NCBI RefSeq assembly: GCF_000321225.1
Contig: NW_004450303.1
Location: 871,516-935,515, forward strand
Reading direction: 5' to 3'
Length of the DNA stretch: 64,000 nt
Origin: Odobenus rosmarus divergens
Taxonomy: Eukaryota; Chordata; Mammalia; Carnivora; Odobenidae
Position numbers and translations under genes: made by a program. This document shows, one piece after another, positions 20,137-33,500 of the stretch; position 1 is the first letter of the stretch; the number at the start of each line of letters is the position of its first letter. Below the pieces are notes generated by a model. That model was not told the origin of the DNA. It did no database searches and saw only the letters and a program-made list of their open reading frames with translations.

Positions 20137-20320
20137 CGATTTTATTTATTTATTTGACAGAGAGAGCAAGAGAGCACAAACAGGAGGAACAGTAGAGGGA
20201 GAAGGAAAAGCAGGCTCCCAGCTGAGCAGGGAGCCCAATGCGGGACTCGATCCCAGGACCCCAGTATTATGACCTGAGCCAAAGGCAGACGCTTAACCAT
20301 CTGAGCCTCCCAGGTGCCCC
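20137..20320 (-). mobile_element. Can-SINE, minus strand
   Basis: Tail, (GA)n-poor body and head complement ctgagcctcccaggtgcccc. Flanked by possible short aaaaga duplications. Confidence 0.9.
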
Positions 20321-23242
20321 AAAAGATCCCCTATTTTAGTATAGTAATTTTAGCTTTTAGAAAAATAAAAATACAGTATTCCTGTTTTTCAGTAAGTATA
20401 ATTGTAACTTTATAGAAAGGACCTATACTGCCACAACTTTTAGTTTCCGATCCCCAAAATAAACATATATTAACAACACACTTTAATTACTAGCTTTCGT
20501 ATGAAAAATACAAACACATGTTTATTATTTCATTTTCTGTTGTTTCTACTACTTTAAGAGGTAGAGATTGAAATTAGTTGTATCAGTAGGAAATAGTTAA
20601 AATAAAATTCATTGTTATTAACTCATTCAACAAATATTAATGGAGTGTATACAATATGTTAGGCACTGTACTAGATACTAAGTTTATTAGGGGTTAATTG
20701 AGACTATTTTATTTTACACAAGATTCTACAAAATGATATAATTTGCACTGTATATTAGCTTGTTTACTGACTTATAATAGTTCACAAATTTTTATAATTG
20801 GAAATGAAATGCAAACATTACCTCGATTTTTTAAAGATACTCTGTCTCTAGTCATAATTATTGGCTCGGGGTTGGTCCATACTAGCCATATGACCTATGA
20901 ATATCAAATTTACTATTTTGTCTCTTCATCATGTTCCTTGACATAAAATTCATGATTTTAGAGACTTACAGTTTTTCCCAACAGTTACTCAAGATTAGGT
21001 AATCAATTATATCTGAAACATTCAGTTATATTCTTTCAGCCATACAATTTTGAAACACTACAAAGATTATTTACAAATTACGTCATTTTAGTCTCTTTAA
21101 ATTAGGTTTTTTCAAATTTTATAATTACCGGAAAGCTTTTTAAAATTCACGTCCTTGGACTATGACTAGATTAAAAGTTGCTAAGTCTTCATTGTTACGT
21201 CTTCAGAAGCGTCTGTACTTTGGCAGTCTTTTCAGTTTATTTCTGTATACAACTGACGGTGGAGACCCTTTGGGACAAACAGACTAGAACACTTCATATC
21301 AAGACATGATATAACTTCAGTTTCTTGAATACCTATTGGTGAGACAAGGTGGATGAAACTGAGACTACAGCATTATTATGGTCTGTGATTTATCATTGAA
21401 ATGCCTAAAACTTTATGTAACTATTAGAGGACATTGAGAAAGTAATTCTAAAATAAATTAGGAGAGTGAATGTGCATTTGCAGGAGAGTTAAGTCTAATG
21501 ACAAATTTCTTTTTGAGTGAAACCAGGAAGGGGGTATGAGTAAGAAGACCCTGATTCTAGAGTTTCAATAACAAAATTTCTCATTTAGGAGCTCTTAGAG
21601 AAGACTGTGCTACCAGTTTATGTAAATATATGGGTTTTTGTTTTTGTTTTTGTTTTTGCCTATTCTCAGTATCCAGTTACTCTTTCAGTCTGGCCAGTGG
21701 CAGCCATGCAAAACTGTGACCTTGAAATTTGACTTACTTACCCCTTGTTCTCTCCATCTAACATTTATTCCCTAAGAATGTTCATTGTATCCCAGTGCTC
21801 CCAAATCCTGGTGAACCCTCCTAATCCCAGCAGTAACATCTGGTCTCCAAATACTCTAGAGAAATTTCTCTCATGCTTTTTCCTGCAAGGAATAGAAGCT
21901 TCATGTCTCTTTTCCTCAGCTTGCAAGATGCCAGCAGTAGATGGACTAAGGTGTTCAGGGAGTGATGTGGAAAGTGCTAGAGGACAGGTTCCAGGTTCCA
22001 TTTATAACTCTGACTTTTAGTGTCAAAATCCTGGTAACACCAGAGTAAGAATAAATGCTTTGAAACACAGGGTGTTTTCAGTATTATTTTCTCTAATTAA
22101 AACATGTGAACAGGTGTCTAGAGTTCATCCTGTGTAGCAATACAGCCAGGTCATATATTGGTAAGATAGGAGTAACAACAGAGAAAACCAAAGGGCTGCT
22201 CTACAACAGACTATAACAAGGTTATAAGATGGAACACACTGATTCTTTTATTTTGATGACATTTTATCTTGTGCATCAATATTTTGGAGAGAAACGTAGG
22301 TAGAATCCTGAATCCATAAGATGTGTGAATCCATAAGAATCCATAAGATGTGTGGTCTACTGGCTTAAAAATTCCTAGTCAAGTGTATAGATCAGTCTTG
22401 TTACTAACAGTTTTGCTGCTTTATTGTTTTGGTATATAAAAAGTAAGGATTTTTTCTATATTTTTTAGGAATGAAAAATGATAATGTTCATGCCAAATGT
22501 GGTCTTCATGTTGAAAACAAAGGCAAGAGTAAATGAAGGGATGATAATAATATAAAAATAAGGTTTTCCATGGCTAATCTGCAGGAATTGTTCTAATTGT
22601 GGATAATCTGGCATTACTGCATAGAAAAATCAGACAAAATTTACTTATCTCCAGGTTCAAATACCAGTTCCTTAAATTAGTAAGGGACTTGCTTTTTGAT
22701 GAACAAAGTGTTGTGTATACAAATAATGGCTCATGGTATTGGCATAATCAAATGTCCTTTTTCATTCAAACTCTGTCATTTAATAGAAGTTTGAAGACAA
22801 GCCAAGTACAATATAAATAGACCAAGTGGGTACAAAAACCTGTTCAGTGCTTGCAAAAGGTGTGGAACATCTGTTCAAAATAGAAAACACTGGTTCACTG
22901 ACTTAATTGGAGGTGTCCCAGATGCTAAATTTTAGGATTTCTTTCTGCTTCAACAGTTGATCTGTTTTTCCTCTCAGGTTTTTGTAATTAAAAAATGCAA
23001 AATTTGTATGAACCTGACTTTTGTGAGGCCAAGAACAATTTTGTACGATGTGGATCATTTCCTTTTATGCCAAAAGAAAAAATCTATAGTGTTTTTAATA
23101 CAAATAGTCTCAAGAAAGTATTCTAAATATAGTAATAAATCACTTTGTGAAACATTCATTTATGCCTGTGAGCTAACAACACCATCTTTTCCATAAAAAG
23201 GCTGTTAGGACCTGAACTTGTTAGAAACCCAGAACAATTATA
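20321..23242. other. Unique AT-rich DNA with a small L2/MIR-like piece
   Basis: 20622-20690 has ctcattcaacaaatattaat and gttaggcactgtactaga, resembling an L2 or MIR end. A short tandem repeat of ccataagatgtgtg-type words is at 22310-22350. No gene is seen elsewhere. Confidence 0.45.
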
Positions 23243-23261
23243 TAAAAATGACAGAAAATAT

Positions 23262-23472
23262 ATTTTTTTAAGATTTTATTTATCTTAAATAATGAAAAAA
23301 AAAATATAGAGAGAGAGACAGCTAGAGATGGAACACAAGCAGGGGGAGTGGGAGAGGGAGAAGCAGGCTCCCGGCTGAGCAAGGAGCCTGATGTGAGGCT
23401 CAATCCCAGGATCCTGGGATCATGACCTGAGCTGAAGACAGAAACTTAAAGACTGAGCCACCCAGGTGCCCC
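23262..23472 (-). mobile_element. Can-SINE, minus strand
   Basis: Tail region interrupted by an extra A-rich segment, with head complement ccacccaggtgcccc. The target-site duplication taaaaatgacagaaaatat is identical at 23243-23261 and 23473-23491. Confidence 0.95.
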
Positions 23473-23491
23473 TAAAAATGACAGAAAATAT

Positions 23492-25928
23492 TTTAACACT
23501 TATCATAGGAGAGCAAAACCAAAAACTATCAAAACAGGACATAATTGATTCAGCTGTAGACACAGTTTCCTGTGATCTTGTGTTTCTTCATTTTTGCACT
23601 TGAGAAGAAAGCACATTCCAATGATGAATAAAAAAAATAAATATTGAGCTTCTATTTGCTGACACCACTGAGAAAAATAATAGAAGCCATCATGGTAACA
23701 TCACGGAAGAGATAGCACCCCAGGGCTAACAACAGATCTCTAGCAATGTCAGGTGAAACCTTCCAGTTGACCCTGCATGATCACATTTCACAATATAAGT
23801 ACCTGATAAGAATATCAAACAATCAACAACTTCTAGACTTACTTTCTTAGCTATGGAGTGAAAAACTACACTTCAGATACTGCTGGGTGGAAGAATGTCC
23901 CCTTCTTCAGTATACTCGAAAAGTACTGAGAAGGGGACTGGGAAACCTTACCTCAAAAAGCATTTGGTGAATTATTAAAATTTAACTTGATTTCTGGGGT
24001 AAGAGTCTGACTTTAGAGAAAGCAATTCATTGTCGAAAATGGGTATAATAAAATGACATTGGATTTTTGTAAGAATCACTATGGCTATTTTTGATAATAT
24101 TTTAGAGTTAAATCTCAGAAATTTCTCATTCACCTATTGTTCCAATTCAGTAATTCTATATGACACAGCTTCTTATTCTTTAAAAATTTACTTAATTAAT
24201 AAATGAAAAGGTATTAAGAAGGACCTGTTGATTCCATAAAACTATTAGTTTCTGGATAGTAATACAGCTTTGACTGCACTGAATATAAATTCAGTTATAG
24301 AAATTTGCTTTGTGTGTATATGTTTACACAATAATTATTCATTTCCTTACATATCTAATCCCCTATTGTAAAAATTGGAGCTTTCTAGAAGCCCAAAAAA
24401 TCTTGCTCTCTTACTTAGTCTCATTAGAAGCAACAATATCTCTTTGAGTCTTTAAAATAGATGCATTTTCATGGATAACTGACAGATTTCCTTCTAGATA
24501 CTTGTATTTTTCTTGCTGTTCTGCCATATGTCTACAAACCTGGTTATTATTTCCAGAAGAAAGATCACTTTTTTACATGGAAACTTCAAAATGCATCAGT
24601 GATGTTGAGTAAAGGTAGTTTTTGGTTTTGCTTATTCATTTTAAGTTTTTGAAGCCTGCACATTTCCTTTCAATAACTAGTGAAGGTCCATGCATTAGAA
24701 ATTTACCACTTTCTTGGTCTTTTTCCTTGCCTGCCTAGTCACTCCTCAGTCTCCAAGTCCAAGGCAACATTGGATGTGAAATATCTCAGGTGTCTCTCAG
24801 CCACACCTCTGGCACCAGCTGCTGAATGCAGAATTTCTGTGGTCTCTGCTTCATTACTTGGGGCACTACACTTGATCCAGCTTTTTTACTATAATTCACC
24901 TACTTGACATTTCCTTGCCTAGAATGTGTAATGTCCCCTTACCCATGAAATTATGGTAAATATTGCTTGCATGAGATGTCGAGGAAACACCAGTTCAGAT
25001 TTTTATCCAGTATGATATCATAAGGATATTGCTTTGGAATTCACAGAAGAAATCCTCTATGTAGGTGTGAATTAAAAGCAATGTTGAATAAATACAGCCT
25101 ACACATGCATTATAACTTAATTTCAGAAGTGAGAACTGAATTTGTGACTAAGCTGAAGATAAGACACACTCTTTCTCTTAAGACCAGTGCTCAGATTCAA
25201 GAACAGGGAAATGGAAGAGAAATGAAGAGCACCAATATTGTTATGCCCATCACAACGAAAGGAGCAGTGGCATTTCGTGTCTGGGAAAGCTAGTTATCAT
25301 CCCTTATAATGAAAGTCATAATACCTTTGAAAATTCATGGCTTATGGATATGATGGCTGCAGATTAGCAACTAAAATGTGAATTGATAACATTTTTAATC
25401 ATTTCACGAATTTATGCTCATAAAGAAAGTTGACTTATTTATAAAGGCAAATAAATGATTCTTACAGAAGCTTGTTTTTTCACAGTTGTATGGGAAGGGG
25501 TATCTTAATTTGACATTGACCTCAATCTCCTAGTCATACTCCCATGTTATTAACAATAAATATATAGGAAATCAAATAGAGTCTGCCAAATTTGATAATC
25601 TGGCAATTCAGCTGTAAACAATGAACTTTTCTTCCTTTGCTCTCATTCAGGAAGTCAGATATTTATAACTGAAAGGGTTAATAATTCAATACAACCCCAT
25701 AATTCCAGAACAAAAGAAGTTTTAGGATGGCTAGTTGACTTGCTTAATTCATAAAATTCACTCATAATCAAATGTATGAATAAATAGTAATCTGGTGTTA
25801 TATTGCATTAACTATTATTGATTCTTGCTCTGATGATTTTGCCAAGTGCTTATCTATGTATTGATTTTTTGGATGAGCCATAAACAACTTTCTTTCCTGT
25901 AATAATAAAATGTTTCATTAAGGACATT
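23492..25928. other. Unique AT-rich DNA, no gene seen
   Basis: No recognisable repeat with confidence. 24690-24950 may be L2-like. Confidence 0.4.
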
Positions 25929-25942
25929 TAGCTGCTATTCTT

Positions 25943-26137
25943 TTTTCTAAGATTTTTTATTTATTTTTTAACAGAGAGAGAGACAGCGAGAGAGGGAACA
26001 CAAGCAGGGAGCGTGGGAGAGGGAGAAGCAGGTTTCCTGCTGAGCAGGGAGCCCGATGTGGGACTCGATCCCAGAACCCTGGGATCATGACCTGAGCCGA
26101 AGGCAGACGCTTAACAATTGAGCCACCCAGGCACCCC
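25943..26137 (-). mobile_element. Can-SINE, minus strand
   Basis: Full length. The target-site duplication tagctgctattctt is at 25929-25942 and 26138-26151. Confidence 0.95.
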
Positions 26138-26151
26138 TAGCTGCTATTCTT

Positions 26152-26551
26152 ATATATTAGAGGAGTACCATATCCACTTTTATTATTTTTTGCTTTGTAT
26201 ACCAGTAAAATATGTGAATTCATAGTGATTTTGATTATCTAAATATTATTCTGTTTATAAAATTGTTAGAATGCTATTGAATGAATCCTATGAAACATCA
26301 GCATAGTTCAGTCTCATTAATTCATTAGAATATGGTTTTTCTGTGTGTAAGGTCCAACGTCATGCAATCTGTGTTTAATTATTTCACTACCAAGTTATTG
26401 AGATGAAAAAGGAAAGTGACTGGATTACATCCTGTATACATTTAAACTTTTTAGTTTTTCTTTTTAGAAGAAAATTCTGTTTAATTATTGAAAACAAATA
26501 TTTAATGGAAAACTTTTATTTATCAATATCTAAGCTAGGTTTGGCAGAGTA
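26152..26551. other. Unique AT-rich DNA, no gene seen
   Basis: Nothing recognised. Confidence 0.45.
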
Positions 26552-26567
26552 CAGATAAGTAATTATT

Positions 26568-26756
26568 TTTTTTAAAGATTTTATTTACTTATTTGACAGA
26601 GAGAGCAAGGGAGGGAACATAAGCAGGGGGAGTGGGAGAGGGAGAAGCAGGCTTCCCGCTGAGTGGCGAGCCCGATATGGGACTTGATCCCAGGACCCTG
26701 GGATCATGACCTGAGCCGAAGTTAGACGCTTAGCGACTGAGCCACCCAGGCGCCCC
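26568..26756 (-). mobile_element. Can-SINE, minus strand
   Basis: Full length. The target-site duplication cagataagtaattatt is at 26552-26567 and 26757-26772. Confidence 0.95.
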
Positions 26757-26810
26757 CAGATAAGTAATTATTAGATCCATGTCCTACCTACTAAGTATGT
26801 ATAAATCTAA

Positions 26811-26990
26811 GGGGCACCTGGGTGGCTCAGTAGGTTAAGCATCTGACTCTTGATTTTGGCTCAGGTCATGATCTCAGGGTCCAGCTCCCTCCTCAGAGCA
26901 GTGTCTGCTTGTCTCCCGCTCCCTCTGCCCCTCCCCCTGCTCATACACACACTCTCTCTCTCATAAGTAAATAAAACTTAAGAAAAAAGA
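26811..26990 (+). mobile_element. Can-SINE with internal deletion, plus strand
   Basis: The head ggggcacctgggtggctcag is intact. The B-box region is missing: the sequence jumps from ctcagggtcc to agctccctcc. The duplication ataaatctaa is at 26801-26810 and 26995-27004. Only about 40 bp separate it from the SINE at 26568-26756, in opposite orientation. Confidence 0.92.
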
Positions 26991-27004
26991 ATCTATAAAT
27001 CTAA

Positions 27005-27843
27005 ATGGGATGCAAATTTACATATATGAAGCAATAGAGAGATGTGAATGCCATATTTACTAGTAAAGGTGAATATGGGAGCATATCGTACAGTTCTAGG
27101 TAGATATCCAGTAAGGAAGTCGTGAACTTTAGAGCCTCACAATCATATGTATGTGTCCTGGATTTGCTTTTTTTCCCTGTGTGGTCTCAGATAGGTCACT
27201 TTACTTGTCTGAAACACTGTTACAATAGTAACAGTAATCAACAGATTTCATCTAACTTTTTTGATTGTTATGAGAACAGATTTAAAAATTTCATGAAAAA
27301 CATACTGTTAGTCACATACAGTGTGTTTGATAAGCATATCTCATTATTAATTATGAAAAAAACAGAAGAAACATAAAATTGTGTCCTCAGGAAAGGCAAG
27401 GGAAAAGGATGAACATTTAAGGTAAATCTTAAAATTGCTGATAGTCAGAGGGAGGATATGGAGAGGGAATGTAAATAAGAATGTTTCATCGAGAACGATA
27501 TGCTGACTCATCTCTGGATTCTCACATTACCACATGTAGATACAGCAGCTGTTAAATGAATGACTAATAAAAACAAATGAATTAGGAAAATATTAGGAAG
27601 ATAATTTGCCTGTCTAATATAATCTTCAGAGGCAAAGCAGTATAGATACTAAAGAGCCCTAGAAGCTCTATACAGGTAAAAGGAAAGTACAATCTGACAG
27701 GCTGACAGAAGATACCAGACTAGAGAAGAAACCAGTCTAATAGCCATAGTGCAATAGCATTAAACCAAAGCATTTATGCCATACAAGAAAATTTATAATT
27801 ACTTCATAAGAATATGATCTTGTAGAATATAATGGATTAAAAC
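27005..27843. other. Unique AT-rich DNA, no gene seen
   Basis: Nothing recognised. Confidence 0.45.
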
Positions 27844-27859
27844 AAAAATAACCTAAAGA

Positions 27860-28048
27860 GGGGCGCCTGGCTGGCTCAGTTGTTTAAGTGTCTGCCTTTG
27901 GCTCAGGGCATGATCTCAAGGTCCTGGGTTCGAGTTCCACAATGGGCTCCTTGCTCAGCGGGGAGCCTGCTTCTCCCTCTGCTTGATGCTCCCCCTGCTA
28001 GTGCTTTCTCTCTCTCTCTCTTTCTAATAAATAAATAAAATCTTTTTC
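27860..28048 (+). mobile_element. Can-SINE, plus strand
   Basis: Has a near-canonical B box (gggttcgagttcc). The target-site duplication aaaaataacctaaaga is identical at 27844-27859 and 28049-28064. Confidence 0.95.
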
Positions 28049-28064
28049 AAAAATAACCTAAAGA

Positions 28065-31000
28065 ATCAAGAAAATTGTCAGTAATTGATGAGAACAGAAA
28101 ATTAAAAATTAAAAAAAAATGGACTCAATATCAGGAGTCAATAATCTATAGTCACTTCAAGATAAATGAGATCTATATTTACCTCACTGTAATGAGAATT
28201 AATAATAATTCCATATATATATATATATATATGTAAACTAAGAAACAAATATGGGTTTGGCTAAAACAGACATGGGTCGTTAAATGGAACTGGCAGGCAT
28301 AGCAATCTATCTGTATCATGAATGAAGCTTGGCTCTTTGTTGAGAGTCATTGTAGAACTCTTGGCCAAACAGGTGCTACATTTTTTTCCCCACAAGTACT
28401 ATTTGATCATCCTGTCTGAAAAATTTAACATATGTGATCCAAAAAACCATTAACCTTGCAATTAAGCCAATTTCTCCAGACATTCTTCCCTTGAAATTCA
28501 GCACATTTCCCCCCTTTATGTTCAGTGAGTTTTAATTTTTATAAGATGCCAGACATAGAGGGAAAAAAAAAGTCCTTTTTGTATCTTTGACAGTAGAGGA
28601 GAACTTTAAAGCCAAGCAGCCTTTATATTTTCAATTTTTTTGGGTGAATGCCAATTGTAGTCACCACAGTTTGAGTCTCCATGACAGCTTTGAGGAAGTT
28701 TTTTATACCATTGATCCTTCAGTTGGCCAGGCTACTTTGGTTGTAGCTTGGCAGGATTTCCTACCTTTGAGAAAAGAACCCAATAGCCTTCCCAGCTACT
28801 TCTATGACTCTTCACTCTCTAGAAAGAATTCATCACCACTCTTGCTTCAAACTGGAAAAACTTTTTTCATTGGAGACCATTCTAAGCAAAAGTCCACAAG
28901 GAGATGTGTATGGTTTTGTGAGTTCTTAAGAAAGTTGTGAAGGTTCTTTCACTTTTATATGGACAGTATTCAGTAAACATTTAAAAGGAAGGTGACATTT
29001 AAGCAGGGAAGAAAGGGAGAAGATAGGAAAACAGACATCTATTGAATAAAGTTAGAAAAAACAAATTAGTGTGGATTTAAACTTATGCTTTATCCCATAT
29101 ATAAGGCCTATATTTTAGTTTTTTTGTAGTTATTAACTCTCATGCTCAAGCTGTTCAGGGGATGTTTGAACTCTTTAGTATCATTTTATTTCTCAGCTTA
29201 TGCGATAGCAATTTTAACACACATAGAGCAGTACAGCACAAATTTTTAAATAATACAGAACTATAAAGACAGAGAAAATGAGAGAAGGAGCTATACTATA
29301 TGCAGAATAGGAAGCTTGCTGTCTGAATCTTAAATGACATGCTGTATACTGTAGGGTCATGATATTTTGTATTTTTCCATTTTTGTCATTAACTTAATAA
29401 TCCTTATTTTACCTTAGTCTTAAAACATTTTTTTTTGCATGTTAGGTTTTGTTTGAATCACTCTGTGATACAGACATGGGGGCTGACTTCATATGAGTTT
29501 ATTTAATTCTAAGATTCCAAAATCAGAAATGCAGTTTTACTTCTTCCATTAGATCAACTAATTCTCAGTTTATTTTCCCCAAAGTTACATAGCTATGAAA
29601 GGAACTTTTGGAAATCCTCTGTAATGACTTTCTTCTTTATTTCGTCTGAATCCTTTGGTCTTCTTGCTCTCTGTCTTTAATGTTCTTTCTGCTTTCTCAG
29701 AAAAAGAATCCATTGCTAAAAGACTTGGAAGAGAATCACTTCTGGGTTGATGTTTTACTTGAAGTTCAAATCCATAAATAGACCCTCATGATGTCTATAA
29801 ATTTCTTCCTACAGGTAGACTTTTTTAATAGACTACTTTTGACAAGTTAAGAGGTTAGGAGATTCTGTTCTTCAGAATAATGTTTTGATAATTCATTGTT
29901 GTTTTTATAATCACTAAATTGCAGAGTTGGTACAATTTTCTCTTCTTTATATTGACCTCTTAAATGAATCAACTTTCTTCTCCATTTCCATATTTGAACA
30001 TAATCCTACTAGAAATTATATAATCTTACATCATAATCTAAAATGAATTACATAGGACTCACACTAATAAAATGAAAATACTTTCTGGAATTGATGTGTA
30101 ACTTATGATATTGGCAATCAATGACAAGTGAAAATAAGTATCATTTTAATTATGAAAAATATGTTGTATCAAAACACAAAATAAAGCATCTCTTCAAGGA
30201 CATATAGTTTTTATTTATAATATGGAAGATGTCTATGTATATTCATGATTTGTAATTCTACCTCATTTTTAATTTTAGCTTTTTAACTTTTTAGGAAGAG
30301 AATTCAGATGCAATATTTTATTAGAATTAGAAGAAATTTATTCAACCAAAACATTCCTGTATTACCTAGAGTTTTTGCTAAACAATATAAAGGGTAAGAG
30401 ATTTATGTCAGAGCCTCAAAATCTAAACTTCTTGAATAAGATTAATTTTAGGTTGTCTTAGTAGATCTACACTAACATACTTGGTATGAGTCTCTGTATC
30501 CTTCACAATAAAATGAGAGGGTTGCACAAGGTGATTTCTAATGGTATTTTCAGAGAAAAAAATTTATTATTCTTTAATCCTTTGTCTTGGTCAAGAGCTT
30601 GTGACCTTGAGCTACTTATAAATATATTTATTGATTCAATATAAATCAGAAAATACATTTCTAATCTTTGTTAGACAGATAGGATTTACATTTAAGTTTC
30701 CTTTTGGGTGTGAGAAGGAAAATGTGTCATCATATGGGTTTCCAACTATCTGTGATCCATCTCTCCACTAAGGTCTAACATAATCAATTTTAACCTTCAG
30801 ATGGGATGTAGCCTTGCATTATACAAGGAGATTCAGAAAATTGTAATCTCACTTGTGCCAAATAATTTATCTTTTGTTGAAACTAATTGATAAATGATAT
30901 CAGTTAAGTACCTGGCTATCTGTTTCTTTTGAATGTTTTATTTTTCTTTTTCCTACAAAATTCAAAGTTCTTTTTCAATCAAAAGTACAAGGAGAGTTAG

Positions 31001-31599
31001 AAAAAATTAATGGCAAGACAATGTTTACTGAATCAAAAGTAATACCTGGATAAATTCCTCCTGAGAAGATAGTTGGAATGTGAGCTCTCTCATCCAGACT
31101 GTTAAATTTTAGTAACCAGCTGAACTCCTCTAAGTGAACTGAATATTTAAGGAACATAAAATCTCCCCTTTACAACCAACTCTCCAGACTCTTAGTGTGT
31201 TGATATTTAGATTCTAAAATTTACATCAAATAGCATAACTGAAACAGATGCTAATTATATATAATTGGCTAAGAATTTGCATTAAAGACTCTTGGGTGTG
31301 CACTCAAGCATTCATATGTCCAATAAGAGCTACTTATAGGGATATTCTGATCTGTTTAGAATTATTATTTTTTTCTCAAAAGGTTTTAAGGTATAAGAGA
31401 AAAAGATTAATAGTTGCTAGATGAAGCTAAAGAGGAGCAGCAATGCAGTGAAGACTATTATGAAACATAAAAATTTGATATGACTCCCAAGTTGCAACTA
31501 ATATCAAAGTTTAAAATCAATGTCTATTGATCCATGTATCCATTTCCTTGGAGTCTCTATAAAGTACATAGATATTGATGTTAATATTTTATTGGCAGT
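28065..31599. other. Long unique AT-rich stretch, no gene seen
   Basis: 3.5 kb without a recognisable repeat, apart from a (TA)n tract at 28213-28232. An open frame at 28587-28940 lacks an ATG and is rejected below. Low-complexity AT-rich sequence dominates. Confidence 0.5.
28213..28232 (+). repeat. (TA)n microsatellite
   Basis: About ten TA units. Confidence 0.85.
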
Positions 31600-31798
31600 G
31601 GTGCCTGGGTGGCTCAGTCGTTAAGCGTCTGCCTTCGGCTCAGGTCATGATCCCGGGGTCCTGGGATGGAGCCCCGAATCGGGCTCCCTCCTCGGCGGGG
31701 AGCCTGCTGCTCCCTCTCCCGCTGCCCCCGCTTGTGTTCCCTCTCTCGCTGTGTCTCTCTTTGTCAAATAAATAAATAAAACCTTTAAAAAAAAAAAG
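31600..31798 (+). mobile_element. Can-SINE, plus strand
   Basis: Near-consensus, with tgcctgggtggctcagtcg, a GC-rich body (ggctccctcctcggcgggg) and a tail of three AAAT units plus poly(A). No clear target-site duplication is seen. Confidence 0.93.
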
Positions 31799-31858
31799 TA
31801 ATTCCTCTACACAGGAAGCCTCACAGTACACAGTTTATTCGTGTATCCCAACATTTCT

Positions 31859-31884
31859 AAAAAAAAAAAAAAAAAAAAAAAAAA
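31859..31884 (+). repeat. Poly(A) tract
   Basis: 26 consecutive A residues, with no retroposon body recognised directly upstream. Confidence 0.9.
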
Positions 31885-32652
31885 TTTATTGGCATGTATA
31901 ACAGACACACACTTTTCTTCTCTGTTGAGACTTTCTCTGTTCTTAAAGAACTTAAAATAATAGCAGTCATAAGGAAAATGATATTTGCTCCTAGATCTTT
32001 GGGAAGAGCTCATAATATATAAATATACTGTTAGAAACAGGATGAAAGATACACTTAAAACAAAGAGTGGCCCACATTTAATTGTTACTGAGTCTGATAC
32101 TGTTTCTGGGTCAAAGTTTGCTTCCATATTTAAAAGTATTATTTTGTTTTTGAAGGCATGTATTTATTTATAGGACTTTTGCTTTTTATTATAGTGAACA
32201 TCTAAAGTACTTGGAATAAATCTTGAAACAATCACAAGTTATTTGACATCATGCCGAGAGAAAGCATATTAATAAATGTTGGATTATGTTTATAAAGACC
32301 ATATTGAGAAGAAAACAAACAAATTTGCTTTGTTGCATTAACCTAATAGTATAAAGAGGTTATGATATGTGTAGGAGCTTAAAAAATATAATTAGCAATT
32401 TGGGAAATGTCAATGCAAAACAGTAGTTCAAACAGAATTTTAGAATATTTCAAGGCTGATCTAATGTCTACTCTTTGCTTTAATCATTAGAAATCAGAAT
32501 TCTCACTATAGCTGAACAATGTCTATTTATAAAACCAAAATGTAAGAGTTACAAGAGATATAGGTTATTTTCTTACAAAGATAAGTTTAAGAAATAAAGC
32601 AAAAGTTAAATATCGGGGAAAATAACAAAAACAAACAGTGCTAGCCTGGCAC
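31885..32652. other. Unique AT-rich DNA, no gene seen
   Basis: Nothing recognised. Confidence 0.45.
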
Positions 32653-32843
32653 AGGGGCTCCTGGGTGGCTCAGTCAGTTAAACATCTGCCTTCGGCTCAG
32701 GTCATGATCCTGGGGTCCTGGGATCCAGCCACAGGTAGGGCTCCCTGCTCAGCAGGGAGTCTGCTTCTCCTTCTCCCTTTGCCTCTCTCCCTCCTCATGC
32801 TCTCTATCTCTCTCTCAAATAAATAAATATAATCTTAAAAAAA
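32653..32843 (+). mobile_element. Can-SINE, plus strand
   Basis: Head ggggctcctgggtggctcag, a B-box region with a small change (gggatccagccaca), and an AAAT tail. Flanking agtgcta words at about 32637 and 32847 may be the duplication. Confidence 0.92.
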
Positions 32844-32989
32844 GAGAAGTGCTAAAAATTAAAAAGGTTGGGTGCTCTGCGACAATATTGTTTATTTGCT
32901 GCTTTTACTATAATTTCAGCATTTTTTTTCTCTTAAGCACTTTATGGATAGAGCTTTCCAACCCTGCACATGCACATTGAGAGATACAA

Positions 32990-33500
32990 ATATTTTGGTG
33001 TATTTTATTCATTTTCTGTCCTTAACTAAGAATAACGTGCTATATAGTAGGCACTCAAGAAACATAATAGAACTCATATTCTCATGGGACAGACTGAAAC
33101 CTGGTAGACAAATGAGAGAATATCTCCGCAGATTATATTCATGTTATAAGAGAAATAAACTGGGAAATAAGATGACCTGCCTGGATGGGATAGTCAGAAG
33201 GCCTCTTCACTGTCAGAAGTAGCATGGGATAGCTATGCAGAGTTGAGAAGAACTCCCTTGACGGTGGCAGGAGTTAGCGCAGAATGCTGGCGGAAGACGA
33301 CTTGGCATGTTTGAGAGACACGAGAGAGGCTCGGAGATCGGGTCTGGGATGACCCGGGGGTGTTGGACAGGGACAGGGAGGTCCTTGTAAAGACTCAGGG
33401 AATTTTACTAAGCATAGAGGGAACAAATGAAAGGTCCTAGCCAAAGGAGTGAAAAGATCTGTTTTATAATTTTAAAACTGCTCTGGCTAGTCTGTGATAA
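32990..33500 (+). repeat. Ancient L2-type LINE 3' remnant
   Basis: Ordered blocks such as gtaggcactcaagaaa, tgacctgcctggatgg, cttggcatgtttgagagaca, gtccttgtaaagactcaggg and gctctggctagtctgtg match an L2-class 3' region. It contains several CpGs, unlike its surroundings. Confidence 0.5.

Noticed and set aside
28587..28940. 117-codon open frame in unique DNA
   Set aside because: It opens with TTG and contains no ATG. I recognise no domain, and there is no splice or promoter context.
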